Source of the DNA: Eurosta solidaginis
Taxonomy: Eukaryota; Arthropoda; Insecta; Diptera; Tephritidae
Reading direction: 5' to 3'
Assembly: GCF_040869045.1 (NCBI RefSeq)
Contig: NC_090319.1
Location: 176,674,645 to 176,738,644 of the forward strand
Length of the DNA stretch: 64,000 nucleotides
Below are positions 18,965 through 29,976 of this stretch, in pieces; the stretch's first letter is position 1; each line of letters starts with the position of its first letter. The notes beneath the pieces are model-generated. The model was not told the origin of the DNA, made no database searches, and saw nothing but the letters and a program-made list of their open reading frames with translations. A program made the position numbers and the translations under genes.

Positions 18965-20543
18965 ACTTGTAAGGGTAGGAAAATTTATTAGTTTTACCAT
19001 ATTAGTGTAAGGAGGGAGATTATACGGAGAGTCCAGTTGAAGATTTGTCAAGGCGAAAAGTAAAAACTGTTTTTGAATTAATTCTAGCCTATCCACGTCA
19101 ACTTGATAACGCGGATCCAAATTATCAGTTCATATCCTAATATCGGCGTCACCAATGATGTAAAAAGGGTTTTTGTAACGTAAGGGTCACTAAACTCTTT
19201 TGGCCACCTTTTCGCAAATGCTATAACTCCTCTCGCTTTATTGACTGTGGCATTAATATGGGGATTGAAACTAAGTCTGCAATTCATTGTAACTCCCAAG
19301 TCAACAAAAACATCAACGCTTTCCAGAGTTTGGCCATTAATTGTGTAAGAAGCTGGCTGTACGTTCCCGCATGAAAAACACATGAATTTACATTTTTATA
19401 TGTTGAGCGGTATAAAATTCGCATTATATCAAGTAACTAAACAATTTAAATCCGACTGGAGTACGGAACGTTCTGCAACGTACTTGTATGACTAAAAAGT
19501 TTTACGTCGTCGGCATACATTAAAATTTTAGAATATTTTATAGTTGTGGAAATATCGTTTATAAAGGCAAAAACAGAATCGGACCAAGATGGATGCCCTG
19601 AGGCACACCGGAGGGAACATCGATGACATTCGAACAAATGTCTTTAAAAATTACTCTTTGAGTTCTGTCGCAAAGATAGGAGGAGATCTAGCGAGTTATG
19701 CCAGGTTGAAAGCCAAGCAATTCGAGTTTATAAACAAGTAATGAGTGGAATACTTTGGCGAATGCTTTGCTGAAATCAGTGTATATAACGTCGTTCTGAT
19801 GATTGCTTCTAAACACATTAAAGACGTAGGTTGTAAATTCGAGCAAATTTGTTGTGGTTGATTTGCCTCTACAAAAGCCATGATGAGAACTACCTATCAA
19901 TGTAGATATCGAAAATGTAAGCTGATTAGTAACGATTGCTTCGAAAAGCTTAGGGATAGCGGAGAGCTTTGATATTCCACTATAGGTTTCAATAGACGCC
20001 TTGCTTCCTTTTTTGTGGAGTGGGATAAGAAAAGATTCCTTCCAAGCCGTCGGGAAAATGCCATTTTTTAAAGAGTGGTTAAACAGATCAGTAAGGGGCT
20101 GGTAAATATATTCCGCACATTTTTTAAGAAAGCATGTTGGGATCAAATCCGGACCGTATTTGAAGGATTCTTTTAGGGTCTTAAGATGTAATAGAATATC
20201 TTCAGGAAACAAATGTGGGGAATTTATTGAGTTACCAGAATGGAGCTCATATGGATAATTTGTAGGTCATGAATCAACAATAGCAGAGTAATTAGAGTGA
20301 AAGAATTGAGCGAGGAAGTTTGCAATCTCTTGATGTAATCTCGCTGGAAATACTATTTCTAAACTTCATGGCAGAAGGAAACCCGTTAGTTCTGCGTTTA
20401 GAATTTACGAAATCATAAAAAGACTTCGGGTTGCAAACAATGTTACTTTTGATTTTACATATGTAAACTTTATTACACTTGTTACTAAGTTCAAATTTAT
20501 TTTATTTTTTTTGTAATTTTGTTTTTTTTTTTTTTTGATAAGA
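18965..20543 (-). pseudogene. LINE-B reverse transcriptase (CR1/jockey-like)
   Basis: Minus frames in order: a linker with KSFYDFVNSKRR (about 20420), then 19688-20212 (174 aa) with GPDLIPTCFLKKC, LIPLHKKG and YTDFSKAF, an RT fingers/palm pattern. Next, 19446-19637 holds FINDIS and the catalytic LMYADDVKLF, and 19084-19383 (99 aa) is the thumb with LGVTMN and TSLVTPILGY. Frameshifts lie between the blocks. The element is cut at both ends inside coding sequence: no EN domain, no 3' tail. It replaces roughly 60 bases of LINE-A. The clade call is by motif feel only. Confidence 0.75.
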
Positions 20544-21002
20544 AATTTTTGCACTCCTCCAACTCCTCACGCGCATATTTGAAATTTGTACCAGTCAGAC
20601 AAGGCAAACCATTCTGCGAACCCTTCATGATCCTCTAGTTTTTTGAGCTCTTCTGGTAGGGTTTCCACGTTATGGACCATGTAGCAAGATGTCAGGATAA
20701 GAGCAGGGATAAAGAAATCTAGGTCTTTGGTGCCGAAGTTTAATAGCATACTCGTGTTACAAGTTATATAGCATGCTGTGTATTTTCTAACCATGACTTC
20801 AGCTCTGACTATGCTTTCTGTCTTTGCGCACAAAACGTTAAATCCGCAAGCGCTGGGTTCAGAAATGTTCCTCAAGATGAGAGCCATGGCTCCTGTATCA
20901 GCGGCACGTCAAGTGAACCAACATCGAGAGCCAAAAGGACCTCGCTTGACTCCACTTTACAGTGTTGGAGATCTATCTGTAAGACTCGTAGAGACATTGA
21001 TC
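20544..21002 (-). pseudogene. LINE-A ORF2 start, endonuclease part (copy 1)
   Basis: The minus strand from about 21002 reads SLRVLQIDLQHCK, the usual start of an APE-type endonuclease in I/LOA/R1-like LINEs, then LIQEPW, and continues in 20567-20887 with AKTESIVRAEVMV and a segment matching 42590-42700. Near 20555 it reaches ELEECKNFLS and then breaks into a poly-A run and LINE-B. The order and sequence match the better preserved copies at 42451 and 48840. The frame is shifted at 20890. Confidence 0.7.
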
Positions 21003-21184
21003 CGTTTGTCTCTCTTCGAATTCAACGTGCGCTCACGCAATGGATTTTTTCCGCTAGTACGGGTATGGAATCCCGTTTCTCCCTCCCCTTATCAAAGGGT
21101 CCTTGTGAGACTCATAGCTCCATTGAGCTCGTCCACTTCCCACACCTATACCCTTATATTTTCTGGTACTTCCAAGAGCTAGAG

Positions 21185-22187
21185 ATCTTTAAGCGTATAA
21201 TGTTTATTCTTAAGTTCTGAGCACCACTGATATTTTTTTCATCTCCTCCACTGCGCCCATGCCACGTCATTCGCCGCTAATTTCAAGTCCTCGAGGCCAT
21301 TTTCAACCTCCCCTGCTTTTAGAGTATTGGGATTGTTGTCCTGAGGACTACTCTTATAAGGGAGCATATAAATACTACCTTCACCCCATTTTCCCAAGCT
21401 GTGAGCGCAACACATCCTCCGATTCCTAATTTGGAGGAGTACTATAAAGCCATCCTCAGTATGCATCATCTTTTTCTCGGTGAAAACCGGAATCTCAGCG
21501 TTATCTCCCTTTAGTATCACCGAGTACCTCCCTTTATTTTATTAACTTTTACATCTTTACTTTCAAAGCTATTATTGCCTTCCTCTTCCTGTATTACAGA
21601 TTTTAAGGTACATGGCTCGCAATACTTATACTTCCCTCCACGCTCCACTTTGCAAGTTTTGAGTTTTGGTCCCTGTCATTCCAGCTAGCCCACTTTTAGT
21701 TCTGGGACTAGGGCGTTTTCAGATTTAGCCGATCACTGCCTCTTGCCTCTCGGAGCTTCTTCCTTTTGAATGCCGTTGTCTTCGATATTCATCCACAGTC
21801 TCTTGGGCCCATGCCAAGCGATCGCTCTCGTCGATGGTGGGGTTAACCACTGGACCCAAGCGCTGCATAATTCTTAATGCTGCCAGGCATTGTGAGAGGG
21901 GTTTCTTAAACTCTCTGTCTCGCTGCTTTCGTTTTCATGTAAGTTATTTTTCTGGACTGATAGAGCGCTCCTCTTACCGAGCGCACTGGCTACATACCAT
22001 CATCGCTATCAGCGGCCAAATCATCGCTGAAAGCGATTTCTTCTTCCCTGGCTTGCGACGCCATCGCCCTTTTCTTCTCATCCTTACTTTCTATAGAAGT
22101 TTTTTGGTTCATCTTGGTCGTACGACCACCTGCCCGACAAAGGTGGGCTAAGCGGTCTTATGTTTTAAAAGTGGGGATAAGAACCGT
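21185..22187 (-). pseudogene. LINE-A ORF1 (gag-like) and 5' end (copy 1)
   Basis: On the minus strand several frames give pieces of a gag-like ORF1: MASQAREEEIAFSDDLAADS near 22050, then charged stretches, then the open frame 21239-21520 (93 aa) with PVFTEKKMMHTEDGF and SLGKWGEGSIYMLPY. No zinc knuckle is clear. Stops and shifts are frequent. It is directly upstream of ORF2, as in two-ORF LINEs. The 5' end is probably near 22150-22187, where GypB begins. Confidence 0.6.
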
Positions 22188-22563
22188 TGTAGTCATGCCC
22201 ACCTATGCAATACATTTGCGGCATTACGCATCATGAACTTCTATGCCAATGCATTTTTGTGAACCGACCACACGCAGTCATAGCATAATCATATTACAAT
22301 ATTATGCGACATAAATTACATTGACCCAACACAGCGGTAAGCCAACATCAATGGAATGCCGAATATGAAACCCTTGTCAGTTCACACCTTACTATTTTTG
22401 CTCAGTCAATCACCCCGGTCAATACACTTGCCGATCGTAAATGTTAGTTTGTCACCAAAATATTTAAAAAAAAAATAAAAATAAAAAATACAACATACAA
22501 CTAATTTACATTGTTTACTTTGTTAATGTGAATTACCCAAATATTCACATACAACATTTTACA

Positions 22564-22927
22564 TAAATAAAAAAATAAATGTAAGGCGCGATAACCTCCG
22601 AAGAGATCTAAGGCCGAGCTTCTCTTCCAATTTGCGTCGTGCTCCTCTTGATTTTCCCTACAAATTGGCCGGACGGGACCTACATGTTTTATGCCGACTC
22701 CGAACGGCATCTGCAAAGCAGATGAGTTTTCACTGAGAGCTTTTCATGGCAGAAATACACCCGGAGTGCTTGCCGAACACTGCCGAGGGGCGACCCCGCT
22801 TAGAAAAATTTTCTTCTAATTGAAAAATCTTATTTCTAAAATTTTGATGTTGCTTTGCCCGGGAGTTGAACCCAGGGCATACGGTGTGATAGGCGGAGCA
22901 CGCTACCATCACACCACGGTGGCCGCC
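22564..22927 (-). mobile_element. tRNA-derived SINE, copy 1
   Basis: On the minus strand the element begins with a tRNA-like head: GTGGTGTGATGGTAGCGTGC looks like an A box region and GGGTTCAACTCCC matches a B box. A 250-base unrelated body follows, and the element ends in an A/T-rich tail. A perfect 13-base duplication (ACAACATTTTACA at 22551-22563 and 22928-22940) flanks it, showing LINE-type insertion. It lies inside the GypB 5' LTR; the 3' LTR has the empty site. RNA polymerase III transcription is inferred from the boxes. Confidence 0.85.
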
Positions 22928-22969
22928 ACAACATTTTACATGGTTCATATAAATATCAATCTGCTGACT

Positions 22970-23072
22970 TTGCATACCATTAATACAAATCTACACATAT
23001 GCATACCATTAATACAAATCTACATATATGCATACCATTAATACAAATCTACATATATACAAATCTACATAT
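22970..23072 (+). repeat. 29-bp tandem repeat in GypB 5' LTR
   Basis: Three units of TGCATACCATTAATACAAAT plus CTACA(C/T)ATA follow each other, then a partial unit. The same array, slightly different, lies in the 3' LTR. Confidence 0.8.
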
Positions 23073-23125
23073 TTTTAGTTCGTAAGTGTTAGAATAATTA
23101 TGAATGTATAGGTTAAGAAATTATG

Positions 23126-23134
23126 TATAAAAGG
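23126..23134 (+). promoter_or_regulatory. TATA-like box in GypB 5' LTR
   Basis: TATAAAAGG, also present in the 3' LTR (34127-34135). The position in the right part of the LTR suits an LTR promoter. Confidence 0.45.
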
Positions 23135-23219
23135 GAAAGAATTTCTTTTAATAAAAACAATTACTATCTGACCGCCAAAGCGAGCAAATATTTTATTTTT
23201 GAATATTTAAACCTTTTCA

Positions 23220-23346
23220 TGGCGATCCTGCCAAACTAGATTAACTTGGCAAAACTGCTAAACAATCTAGTTGGAGGAAAATCCTGCCAGCTTGATCAGA
23301 AATTGGCAAAACTGCTAAAGATCTTGCTGGAAGAAAAGATCCTGAC
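23220..23346 (+). other. GypB primer site and leader repeats
   Basis: TGGCGATCCTGCC at 23220 is a candidate primer-binding site. Imperfect repeats of about 55 bases follow, each with a CCTGCCA block, TTGGCAAAACTGCTAAA and a GGAAG-AAA block. The leader continues after the hAT element at 26981. Confidence 0.5.
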
Positions 23347-24565
23347 CAGGGTGCGGAGAACGCTCAAAATACGATCTCTCAAACAACTTATCGCTCAATT
23401 AAAATTGAGTGCTTGACATTTCTCGCGAGTGAGAAATCGAATTTGCCTACGAATGAATAAACAATCTCTCACAAGATACAACAATTTTCACAAACTAATA
23501 CAAGCGACAAAACTTCTTTTCAAGCGTGGTGATTCGATTTTTCGGTATTGATCGTTATTTGCGAGCGTCCACTGCAAAACTCAAATATTTTCTCGTTTTA
23601 AAAAGATCGATCGCGATCGTTCGTTTGAAAATCAATATGATGTTGTAAAATAAACAATCTTTTAAATAATGGTGATGCAATATATTTGAGTTTTCCCTTG
23701 ATAAGTTGAATGAAAAGAATATCTTTTTTTATAAGTAATATGTGAAAAATTGAATTAATTAATTTTTAGATAAATTGTAAATAAATAAATTTTTTTTTTT
23801 AAATGTTCTCATACATTAAGCCATAAAGGGTTATCCCCTCTTAACACAAAGAAAAGTTACTATTTTTGTAATAAGCATTTAACAAAACTGAACAATTTAC
23901 TTGAATTTATTTCTAATTTATATGTATTGTGATCGTCTAGAGAAGGTCCCAAGTACATACAAAATTATCAGTAATGAGAAATTATACAAATGCATATACA
24001 TATGTACATTGGGATGAGTGTTGTTATAATGAAAAAGTTTTTCAAGGCATCTAAAAATATAGCCGTATAAAATTTCAAATTTGTATTTGTTGTTTTATGT
24101 TCAGAAGAGTCTCATACGGACCTTATTCTTTTCTATACAAATATAAAAAGTGTGGGTTAGTCCCGGGCAAAGCAATATCAAAAAGAGTTTTCTCAATTAT
24201 ACCTACATAGTTTGTTAGGGTAGTTTCGCAAACAATCTGAGGGTATTTCTGCGATGAAAAACTTAGACCCTGGGCCAATCGCCTGAAAAATTAAAATTTT
24301 GACAAACCGAAGGAAAATTTTGATAGCTATCGTGGTGAATACGAACGTCAGAATTTTTCCTAACCAATGAGGCTAGGTAAAATATTGATAATCGCTAGGT
24401 AAAATTTGACAATTACTTTTGTGTGGTCGTGCATATATTTTGTTTCAGAAATATACGAAAAGAAGAAATGCATGTCTTTACACGTGGATTAGCACATCTA
24501 AATCGAAAATTTTTCACCAAAATCGAAAATTTTTACACCTCATTTTTCCATTGAGTAAAATGTTA

Positions 24566-24735
24566 TCGATTGGCACACAGCATTATCAGCGAAAATTCAT
24601 CTGCTATGCAGATCCCGTTCGGAGTCCCGCCAATTTATATGTAAAATTGAAAAGAAGCACGACGCAAATTGGAAGAGAAGTTGAATATAAATCTCCTCGG
24701 AGGTAAATCGAGCCAGGTATTTATTTTTTTTTAGC
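24566..24735 (+). repeat. Fragment of the tRNA-derived SINE in the hAT element
   Basis: It matches the 3' half of the SINE in plus orientation (ATCTGCTATGCAGAT, CGTTCGGAGTC, AGCACGACGCAAATTGGAAG, ending in a T-rich tail). It is diverged and headless, so older than the full copies. Confidence 0.65.
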
Positions 24736-24752
24736 TATTCGGATGTCCTGAA

Positions 24753-26524
24753 CTATTTTTCACTATATGAAAAGTAACATAAAATTTGTTTGGCACACCC
24801 TAATATACATAATCCTCTCTCAACGGAAACTTGACTTGACGGAACAGCTAAAATGACGTCAGCCAGCTTATACAAATCCTCTTCTTTTGTGGACAGATTT
24901 TTCCAATAATCAAGTATATCAGCCGCAAAAGGCTTCCTATCGCCGTATGCTAAATTATCGAGCTTTTGGCGGATACTATCATTGCTTTCAGTTGGCAATG
25001 TACACCTGGTCATGATGTTAAACTCCTCTTCTAAAATACTGTAGGGATCATTAAGCAAACCTAGCGCAGTATCTTCTGATTCATTTCTTTCGTTAGGCGA
25101 ATTGCATTCTCCATTCAAGGAGTTAAGGCTTGCGTTTGTTCGTAATATATGCACCTGAGGAAATAACAATTTTTCAAACAAAAGCAAATTGTTAGGTTTT
25201 TTACACATACCACTGCACTTTTCTTCTGCTCATCAGTCGTATACGGTGAATCAAAGAAGTTAAATCTTGGATCGAGGTATATACCAGCAAGAAATGCGTC
25301 GTTGTTCATCAATATTTCTTTTCTCTTTTGCGTAGATTCTAACAGTTTGGCAGCAAAAGCATTTCCAGTCATTCCTTTTAATTTGACTTCACATATTAGC
25401 CAATCTCTGCAGAAATCACCAATGATGTATTGTTCAGTTTGAAGTTGCTTTGCACATTGCGCCAGTGGTTTGAATGCATCGACAAAGCTTTCTACAAAGC
25501 TCCAATCAATTTCAGTATCAATAGGAAACTCGATCTCGTTCCTATTTATGTGATCTTTTAAACTCAACAGGGACTCCATAATTTGGTTCAGTTCCAGCGG
25601 GTGATGTTGTCCAGAGGTGGCAAACGTATGTCCACAGTGTTACGACTACGCCTAATGCTCGCACTTAGGAGTTTCACAATTGTTCTTCAAATTTTCCTTG
25701 CATATGCTTGAAGGAATCATGAGCTGCAAGTTGAATTGTATGCGCATCTAACTATTGCCAGCACTGAATTTAAGCGATCGTGTACTGATTCGCAGTCGTC
25801 ATCCTCGTTTACTGAAGGAACCTCCAACTAAACATTTTGCAAGTCTGACATTTCCTGCTGGAGTAGTTGGGAGGCTTTTATCATGTTTCTCCAGTTGTCT
25901 GATGTAGTTGAATAAATTTGTGTCAGTTCAATTTGATATTCCCGTAGGCATTTTAATATTTACTCTTTTAAGAAATGTGCCGTATGCCTCTTTTTCAGTT
26001 GTATCATACCAATAGTGTTTATCACAATTTTAAAATCTTTGATGTATTGAATATTTATACCCAATATACTTTTTCCCAATCTTGTGGCAATATAAATCTT
26101 TAAATTTCTTAGAAAAGTTTAGTTTCAAAATATTTTTTATGTTATCTCCGATAGGGTTCACGTGTTCAACGATATTTTTGGAATTCAAATTTAAGTTAAA
26201 CTTTTTTTCATAGGGTGCAATAATTTGCTTAAAATATAGTTCGTCGTCGAAAATTCGAAAGAGTATGTTTTTTACAGTTACCAGTCCAACACAACATTTT
26301 ATAAACTCGGTTTTATTTAATTTTACACGATTTGAGTCCTTACTTGCACTTGTGGATGGTTCCACTTCACCAAAGCTGTCTTTATGTATGGTCTCGTAGT
26401 GTCTTATAATGTTTCCTAATATATGCCCTTTAAGCTCTTTTTCGCATAAAAGGCATTTTGACAAATTGGTATCTTTATTAAAGGCCACAAGTTTTGCCTT
26501 GTCAATATTCGACGTTTTCCCCAT
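24753..26524 (-). pseudogene. hAT transposase
   Basis: The minus frame begins at 26524 with a BED-type zinc finger (CLLCEKELKGHILGNIIRHYETIH, Cys-X2-Cys then His-X5-His). The open part is 164 aa. The middle (25580-26030) is broken but shows TTSDNWRNMIK, a hAT catalytic-region block, and an NITRWN block. The frame 25115-25579 gives the C-terminal core (AGIYLDPRFNFF). The next frame, 24753-25208, has SQVSVERG, the start of the hAT dimerisation domain, and then runs out of homology. At least three frameshifts and a truncated C terminus make it inactive. Confidence 0.85.
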
Positions 26525-26980
26525 TTTTTTTTTTTTTTATTAATATAATACTAATAAGATTAAAAGCAATCTACCACGTATATATAACTTTTTTTCGACT
26601 GATTAAACTCAACTTTTTGCATTCGCACTGTAGGAAGAACAATCGCGATTGCTCAAAAATTCGATCTCTCACGATAAATGCCAAGTTCAACGAACGTTCG
26701 TTAAAATATTTTTCGTAGTTGAGAGATCGCAGGCAATAATTTTGTGTATACACATCGAAAATGAACGAGCGTACAAAGCGATCGATCGCGGCGGAAAGGC
26801 TGCTGTGAAAAGTTGTTTATCTAGTCTCTCAAAAACGAAAAAGGTATACATATATTGTTTTGCAATCGTTCGTCCTTATAAGTATTTATCGCGAGAAATC
26901 GCGAATGTAAAATGAGATAATACGAGAAAATCATGTTTTTGAGCAATCGCGATCGAATTTTTGCGCACCCTGATCCTGAC

Positions 26981-27641
26981 AGATCTGGCTAAAGATCCGA
27001 AAGGTCCTGCCAAGTTTAAGAAATAGAAAATCTACTATACGTACTTCCACAATATCAAGAAATGTGCTTGAAGAAAAAAACCGCTTGGAAAATATACTAC
27101 TGGAAAAAAAAACCCACCTTAAAAGGCAATTATTATTATGTTAATAAAGCTGTGGCAAAAAGTATGATGGACAAAACGAAGGAGTTATTGACGGGTGCTT
27201 GAATGAACAAATATCACAATTGAAGGGAATGCCGGCGAGCAAAAAGAAGTGTAATATAAATTGGCAACAAGGCAACTAATATTATATGACAGGACATAAT
27301 GGGCAATACGACTAGCAGCGGATATTAAGTATATTTAAATAATTTAAAACTTAGAATAACTTGAGTGGCCCTGTGACGCTTAACCATTGCCAAAAATTAT
27401 ATTTTTGCCACGGATTTTTTTTGTACAATAGGAGATATTAAAAAAGAATCTTTTTAAACATTGATAAGAATTAAAGAAATATATATGTAAAGACTTAAAG
27501 AAAAAAAGAACTCATTAAACGTAAAATAAATAACAATTCAATATTTAAGTAAATTGGAATGTTTAGGACGTTTTCGTAAAGTTTCTTAAATACCCTGCTA
27601 ACTCTCGTTACATATACACAGTTTCAGTTATTTCCTTTGTT
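26981..27641 (+). other. GypB leader, second part
   Basis: AT-rich leader between the hAT duplication and the first small ORF. It continues the CCTGCCAAG-type leader repeats at its start. No open frame is supported. Confidence 0.45.
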
Positions 27642-27989
27642 ATGAACGAAATAACATCAGAAGAGGAATTCCATAGAATTCTTGAGAAGTGTGCATACAC
27701 AATCAAAGATTTTATAAAGAGTTCAGAAAAAATTTTAAAAAATAAAGCAGACAAGCAAGGTCCGAAACCGATCACTATAGAAGAGTATCGGCAGAGAAAC
27801 AAATTGAACAAAACAGAAGAAATACCAAAAGTACCTGCCCCAAAAATCCAAAGAAGGAAGCGGGGAGGTAAAAAATTTAAAAAAAGAAAGGAAATAGCTG
27901 AAACTTACAAAATTTTGAACGTTACTATAAATACAGCAGATGGGGTTAAGTTAAAAGAAAAAATCCAAGAATTAAGGAAAATGAACTAA
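27642..27989 (+). CDS. Small basic ORF upstream of GypB gag
   Basis: Intact frame of 115 aa. The N-terminal half is mixed charged (EEEFHRILEKCAYTIKDFIK). The middle is strongly basic (IQRRKRGGKKFKKRKE), which could bind nucleic acid or act as a nuclear signal. No known domain is recognised. It lies between leader and gag, 56 bases before the next small ORF. 412-type elements are recalled to have small ORFs of unknown function at this place. It is unusual that it is open in an element whose gag and pol are broken. Confidence 0.5.
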   Translation: MNEITSEEEFHRILEKCAYTIKDFIKSSEKILKNKADKQGPKPITIEEYRQRNKLNKTEEIPKVPAPKIQRRKRGGKKFKKRKEIAETYKILNVTINTADGVKLKEKIQELRKMN

Positions 27990-28045
27990 AATAAATAAAT
28001 AAAAAAGAAACAAAATTTACAAATTTTCGTAAATAATTTTTAAAC

Positions 28046-28312
28046 ATGACATGGTGGAAAACCATATTAAATGGTATACTAATAGGTATCGCAGGATACG
28101 AAGTTGGTAAGGAAAATAGCGAAAACAACCTTGAAAATACATTGGTCAAGCATGAACCAAAAGCGAGTATAGAAAGTAAAGAAGAAATTTCTGATAAATG
28201 GTTTACTATTTTTGTTTGTGTAACTACATTTTTGATTGTCACAATTGCAATTTTAATAAAAAATTACATAAAAAACAAATTGAGACAATTAAATAATGTT
28301 CAAAGAGTTTAA
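28046..28312 (+). CDS. Small membrane-anchored ORF upstream of GypB gag
   Basis: Intact frame of 88 aa starting MTWWKTILNGILIGIAGY. There is a first hydrophobic stretch at residues 5-18 and a clear single membrane segment at about residues 52-73 (WFTIFVCVTTFLIVTIAILI), followed by a basic tail (KNYIKNKLR), so the C terminus is likely cytosolic. The middle is acidic. It is not an envelope protein: too short, with no furin site or cysteine pattern. Its role is unknown. It is followed 19 bases later by the gag start at 28332. Confidence 0.5.
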   Translation: MTWWKTILNGILIGIAGYEVGKENSENNLENTLVKHEPKASIESKEEISDKWFTIFVCVTTFLIVTIAILIKNYIKNKLRQLNNVQRV

Positions 28313-28331
28313 GGGAAATTTCAAATAGAGA

Positions 28332-29571
28332 TGAATACATGGCAAGAAATCAATGATAAATTAACAGAAGAAAAATTAAAAGCCGATAAATCATACAAGT
28401 GCATAAACAAGAATATTACCATAAAAACAGAAACAATAGCAAAACATTTAAATATTATATTAGAAGCTCTAAATGTTGTAAAATAATTGATCAGTAAAGT
28501 AAATCACATACTTCCTAACGATCACCAAAAAGAAGATCACCAAAATTTTTCAACAGTAAGGGATAAATTGGTATCTTCATTAGCAAGATATAACATTGAA
28601 ATTCCAGTAACAACTAAGATAGAAGAAAATCTCCAAATTGACTTTAACTCCGTTCTAACCGAACCATCAAGAAACCGTACCCCTTCACCTCATTTGAGTC
28701 AAACTTCATCAGGGGAAGAACATAAACCACTGCATACACCGCTCATAAAAGTTACAATGGCACAAACAGTAGTAGAATTTATCAAAACTGCCCCATCAGT
28801 GCTGCCAGAGTTTGATGGCAAGCCTGAAAATTTGCATAGTTTCTTAGATGCCCTTGATATCTTAGACAAATCAAGGATACTCATGAAGCCTTAGCGATAG
28901 CCATGATAAAGACCAAGCTAAAAGGCACTGCAATAAATGTTATTAGCAACGAGACTACTATTGAACAAATTAAACTAAAATTGAGAACATCAATAAAAGG
29001 CGAATCAGTAGAGGTTTTGACAGCAAAACTACTAAATATCCAACAGCGCAGCAAAACTGCAAACCAGTATACTGCAGAAATAGAAAAGATAACTAGGTCA
29101 TTGGAAGGAGCTTATATCTCGGACGGATTAAACCCAGACTTGGCAACGAGATATGCTACCCAAGCAGAAGTCAAAGCTATGTGTAAGAACTGCTCAAACG
29201 AAAAAGTGAAAATGATTATGCAGGCGGGAACGTTCACAACAATGAACGACGCAATCTCAAAGTTCACAAACAGCTGCACGGAAATCACAGGCAGCTCGAA
29301 CACTATTCTAAATTTACGTCAACAAAACCAATACCGAAGTAATTTCCGTGAAGGTTACCAGGTTAACAGCTATGGAGGTTACCGAGGTAGGAGATTTAGA
29401 CCACAGCCAAGATATAACAATAACTTTAGAGCGAATACTAACAATAATAATAATCCTCAAGGAAGATTGCAAAACCAAAATAGATCCTATAATCAAACAC
29501 GCAATCAGACACGCAATGTACGTAGCTGTAGTCAGCAGGAAAATCAGGAAACTCCACTTCAAAATCTGTAG
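28332..29571 (+). pseudogene. GypB gag
   Basis: The frame opens at 28332 (MNTWQEINDKL), meets a stop near 28484, and continues as 28487-28894 with VLPEFDGKPENLHSFLDAL, a typical gypsy capsid start. A frameshift near 28885 leads to 28903-29571 (222 aa), the capsid C terminus (TAKLLNIQQRSKTANQY) and a nucleocapsid that lacks zinc knuckles. Instead it is rich in Asn, Gln, Arg and Gly (GGYRGRRFRPQPRYNNN), as in 412/17.6-type gags. One stop and one frameshift are the visible lesions. Confidence 0.8.
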
Positions 29572-29587
29572 ATAGGAGAATATGTGT

Positions 29588-29893
29588 ACTGAATCTATAC
29601 TTAAATAGTTATATATCTACAAAAACGTCTTTAAATAACTCAACTTCAAATTTTTTAGTAGACACTGGAGCAGATATCTCCATAATTAAAAAGAATCAAA
29701 TAACTAATCATGAAAAAATAAATACAAAACAAATAACAGACTTAAAGGGCATTGGTCAAGGTATAACCGGTATATTAGGCACAATCAAAGCTGATTTAAA
29801 AGGCGATGACCTTCTAATTTATCATAAATTTCACGTCGTAGAAGACGAATTTCCAATACCTTGCGATGGAATAATAGGTTTGGATTTTATATA
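29588..29893 (+). pseudogene. GypB aspartic protease
   Basis: Frame with FLVDTGADISIIKK (active-site DTGA) near the start and DGIIGLDFI at the end, the two conserved blocks of retroviral-type proteases. It lies between gag and RT. The frame ends in a stop at 29892, before the region joining to RT. Confidence 0.75.
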
Positions 29894-29976
29894 GAAATAT
29901 AATTTGTATTCCAGATTATGGCAAAACAGAGGATAAACTAATCCTAAGACCATATAATTTTCCCCAAACCATCACA

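Larger units (their letters stand above)
22188..23219 (+). repeat. GypB 5' LTR, interrupted by a SINE
   Basis: It matches 33600-34202 on both sides of the SINE (22564-22927). It begins TGTAGTCATG and ends before TGGCGATCC at 23220. It contains TATAAAAGG at 23126-23134. Confidence 0.8.
23347..26972 (-). mobile_element. hAT transposon with 8-bp target duplication
   Basis: The ends are CAGGGTGCG and its inverse CGCACCCTG. ATCCTGAC flanks both (23339-23346 and 26973-26980), a perfect 8-base duplication typical of hAT elements. The subterminal parts are rich in GATCGCGATCG-type motifs. A broken transposase gene occupies the minus strand. A SINE fragment is nested near the left. The element lies in the GypB leader and is younger than GypB. 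Confidence 0.9.

Noticed and set aside
21834..22151. A 105-aa plus-strand frame
   Set aside because: Antisense of LINE-A ORF1; composition without domain and no promoter signal.
22855..22927. A genuine tRNA gene
   Set aside because: Only A-box and B-box-like parts are tRNA-like; the same sequence continues into a 250-base body and is duplicated at 35700-35778, so it is a SINE head.
22970..23072. A CRISPR-like array
   Set aside because: The 29-base units are direct and contiguous with no spacers, lie in an LTR and the organism is eukaryotic.
23347..26972. P-element or Harbinger origin for the 3.6-kb insert in GypB
   Set aside because: The 8-base duplication, CAGGGTGCG ends, BED finger and SQVSVERG block are all hAT features.
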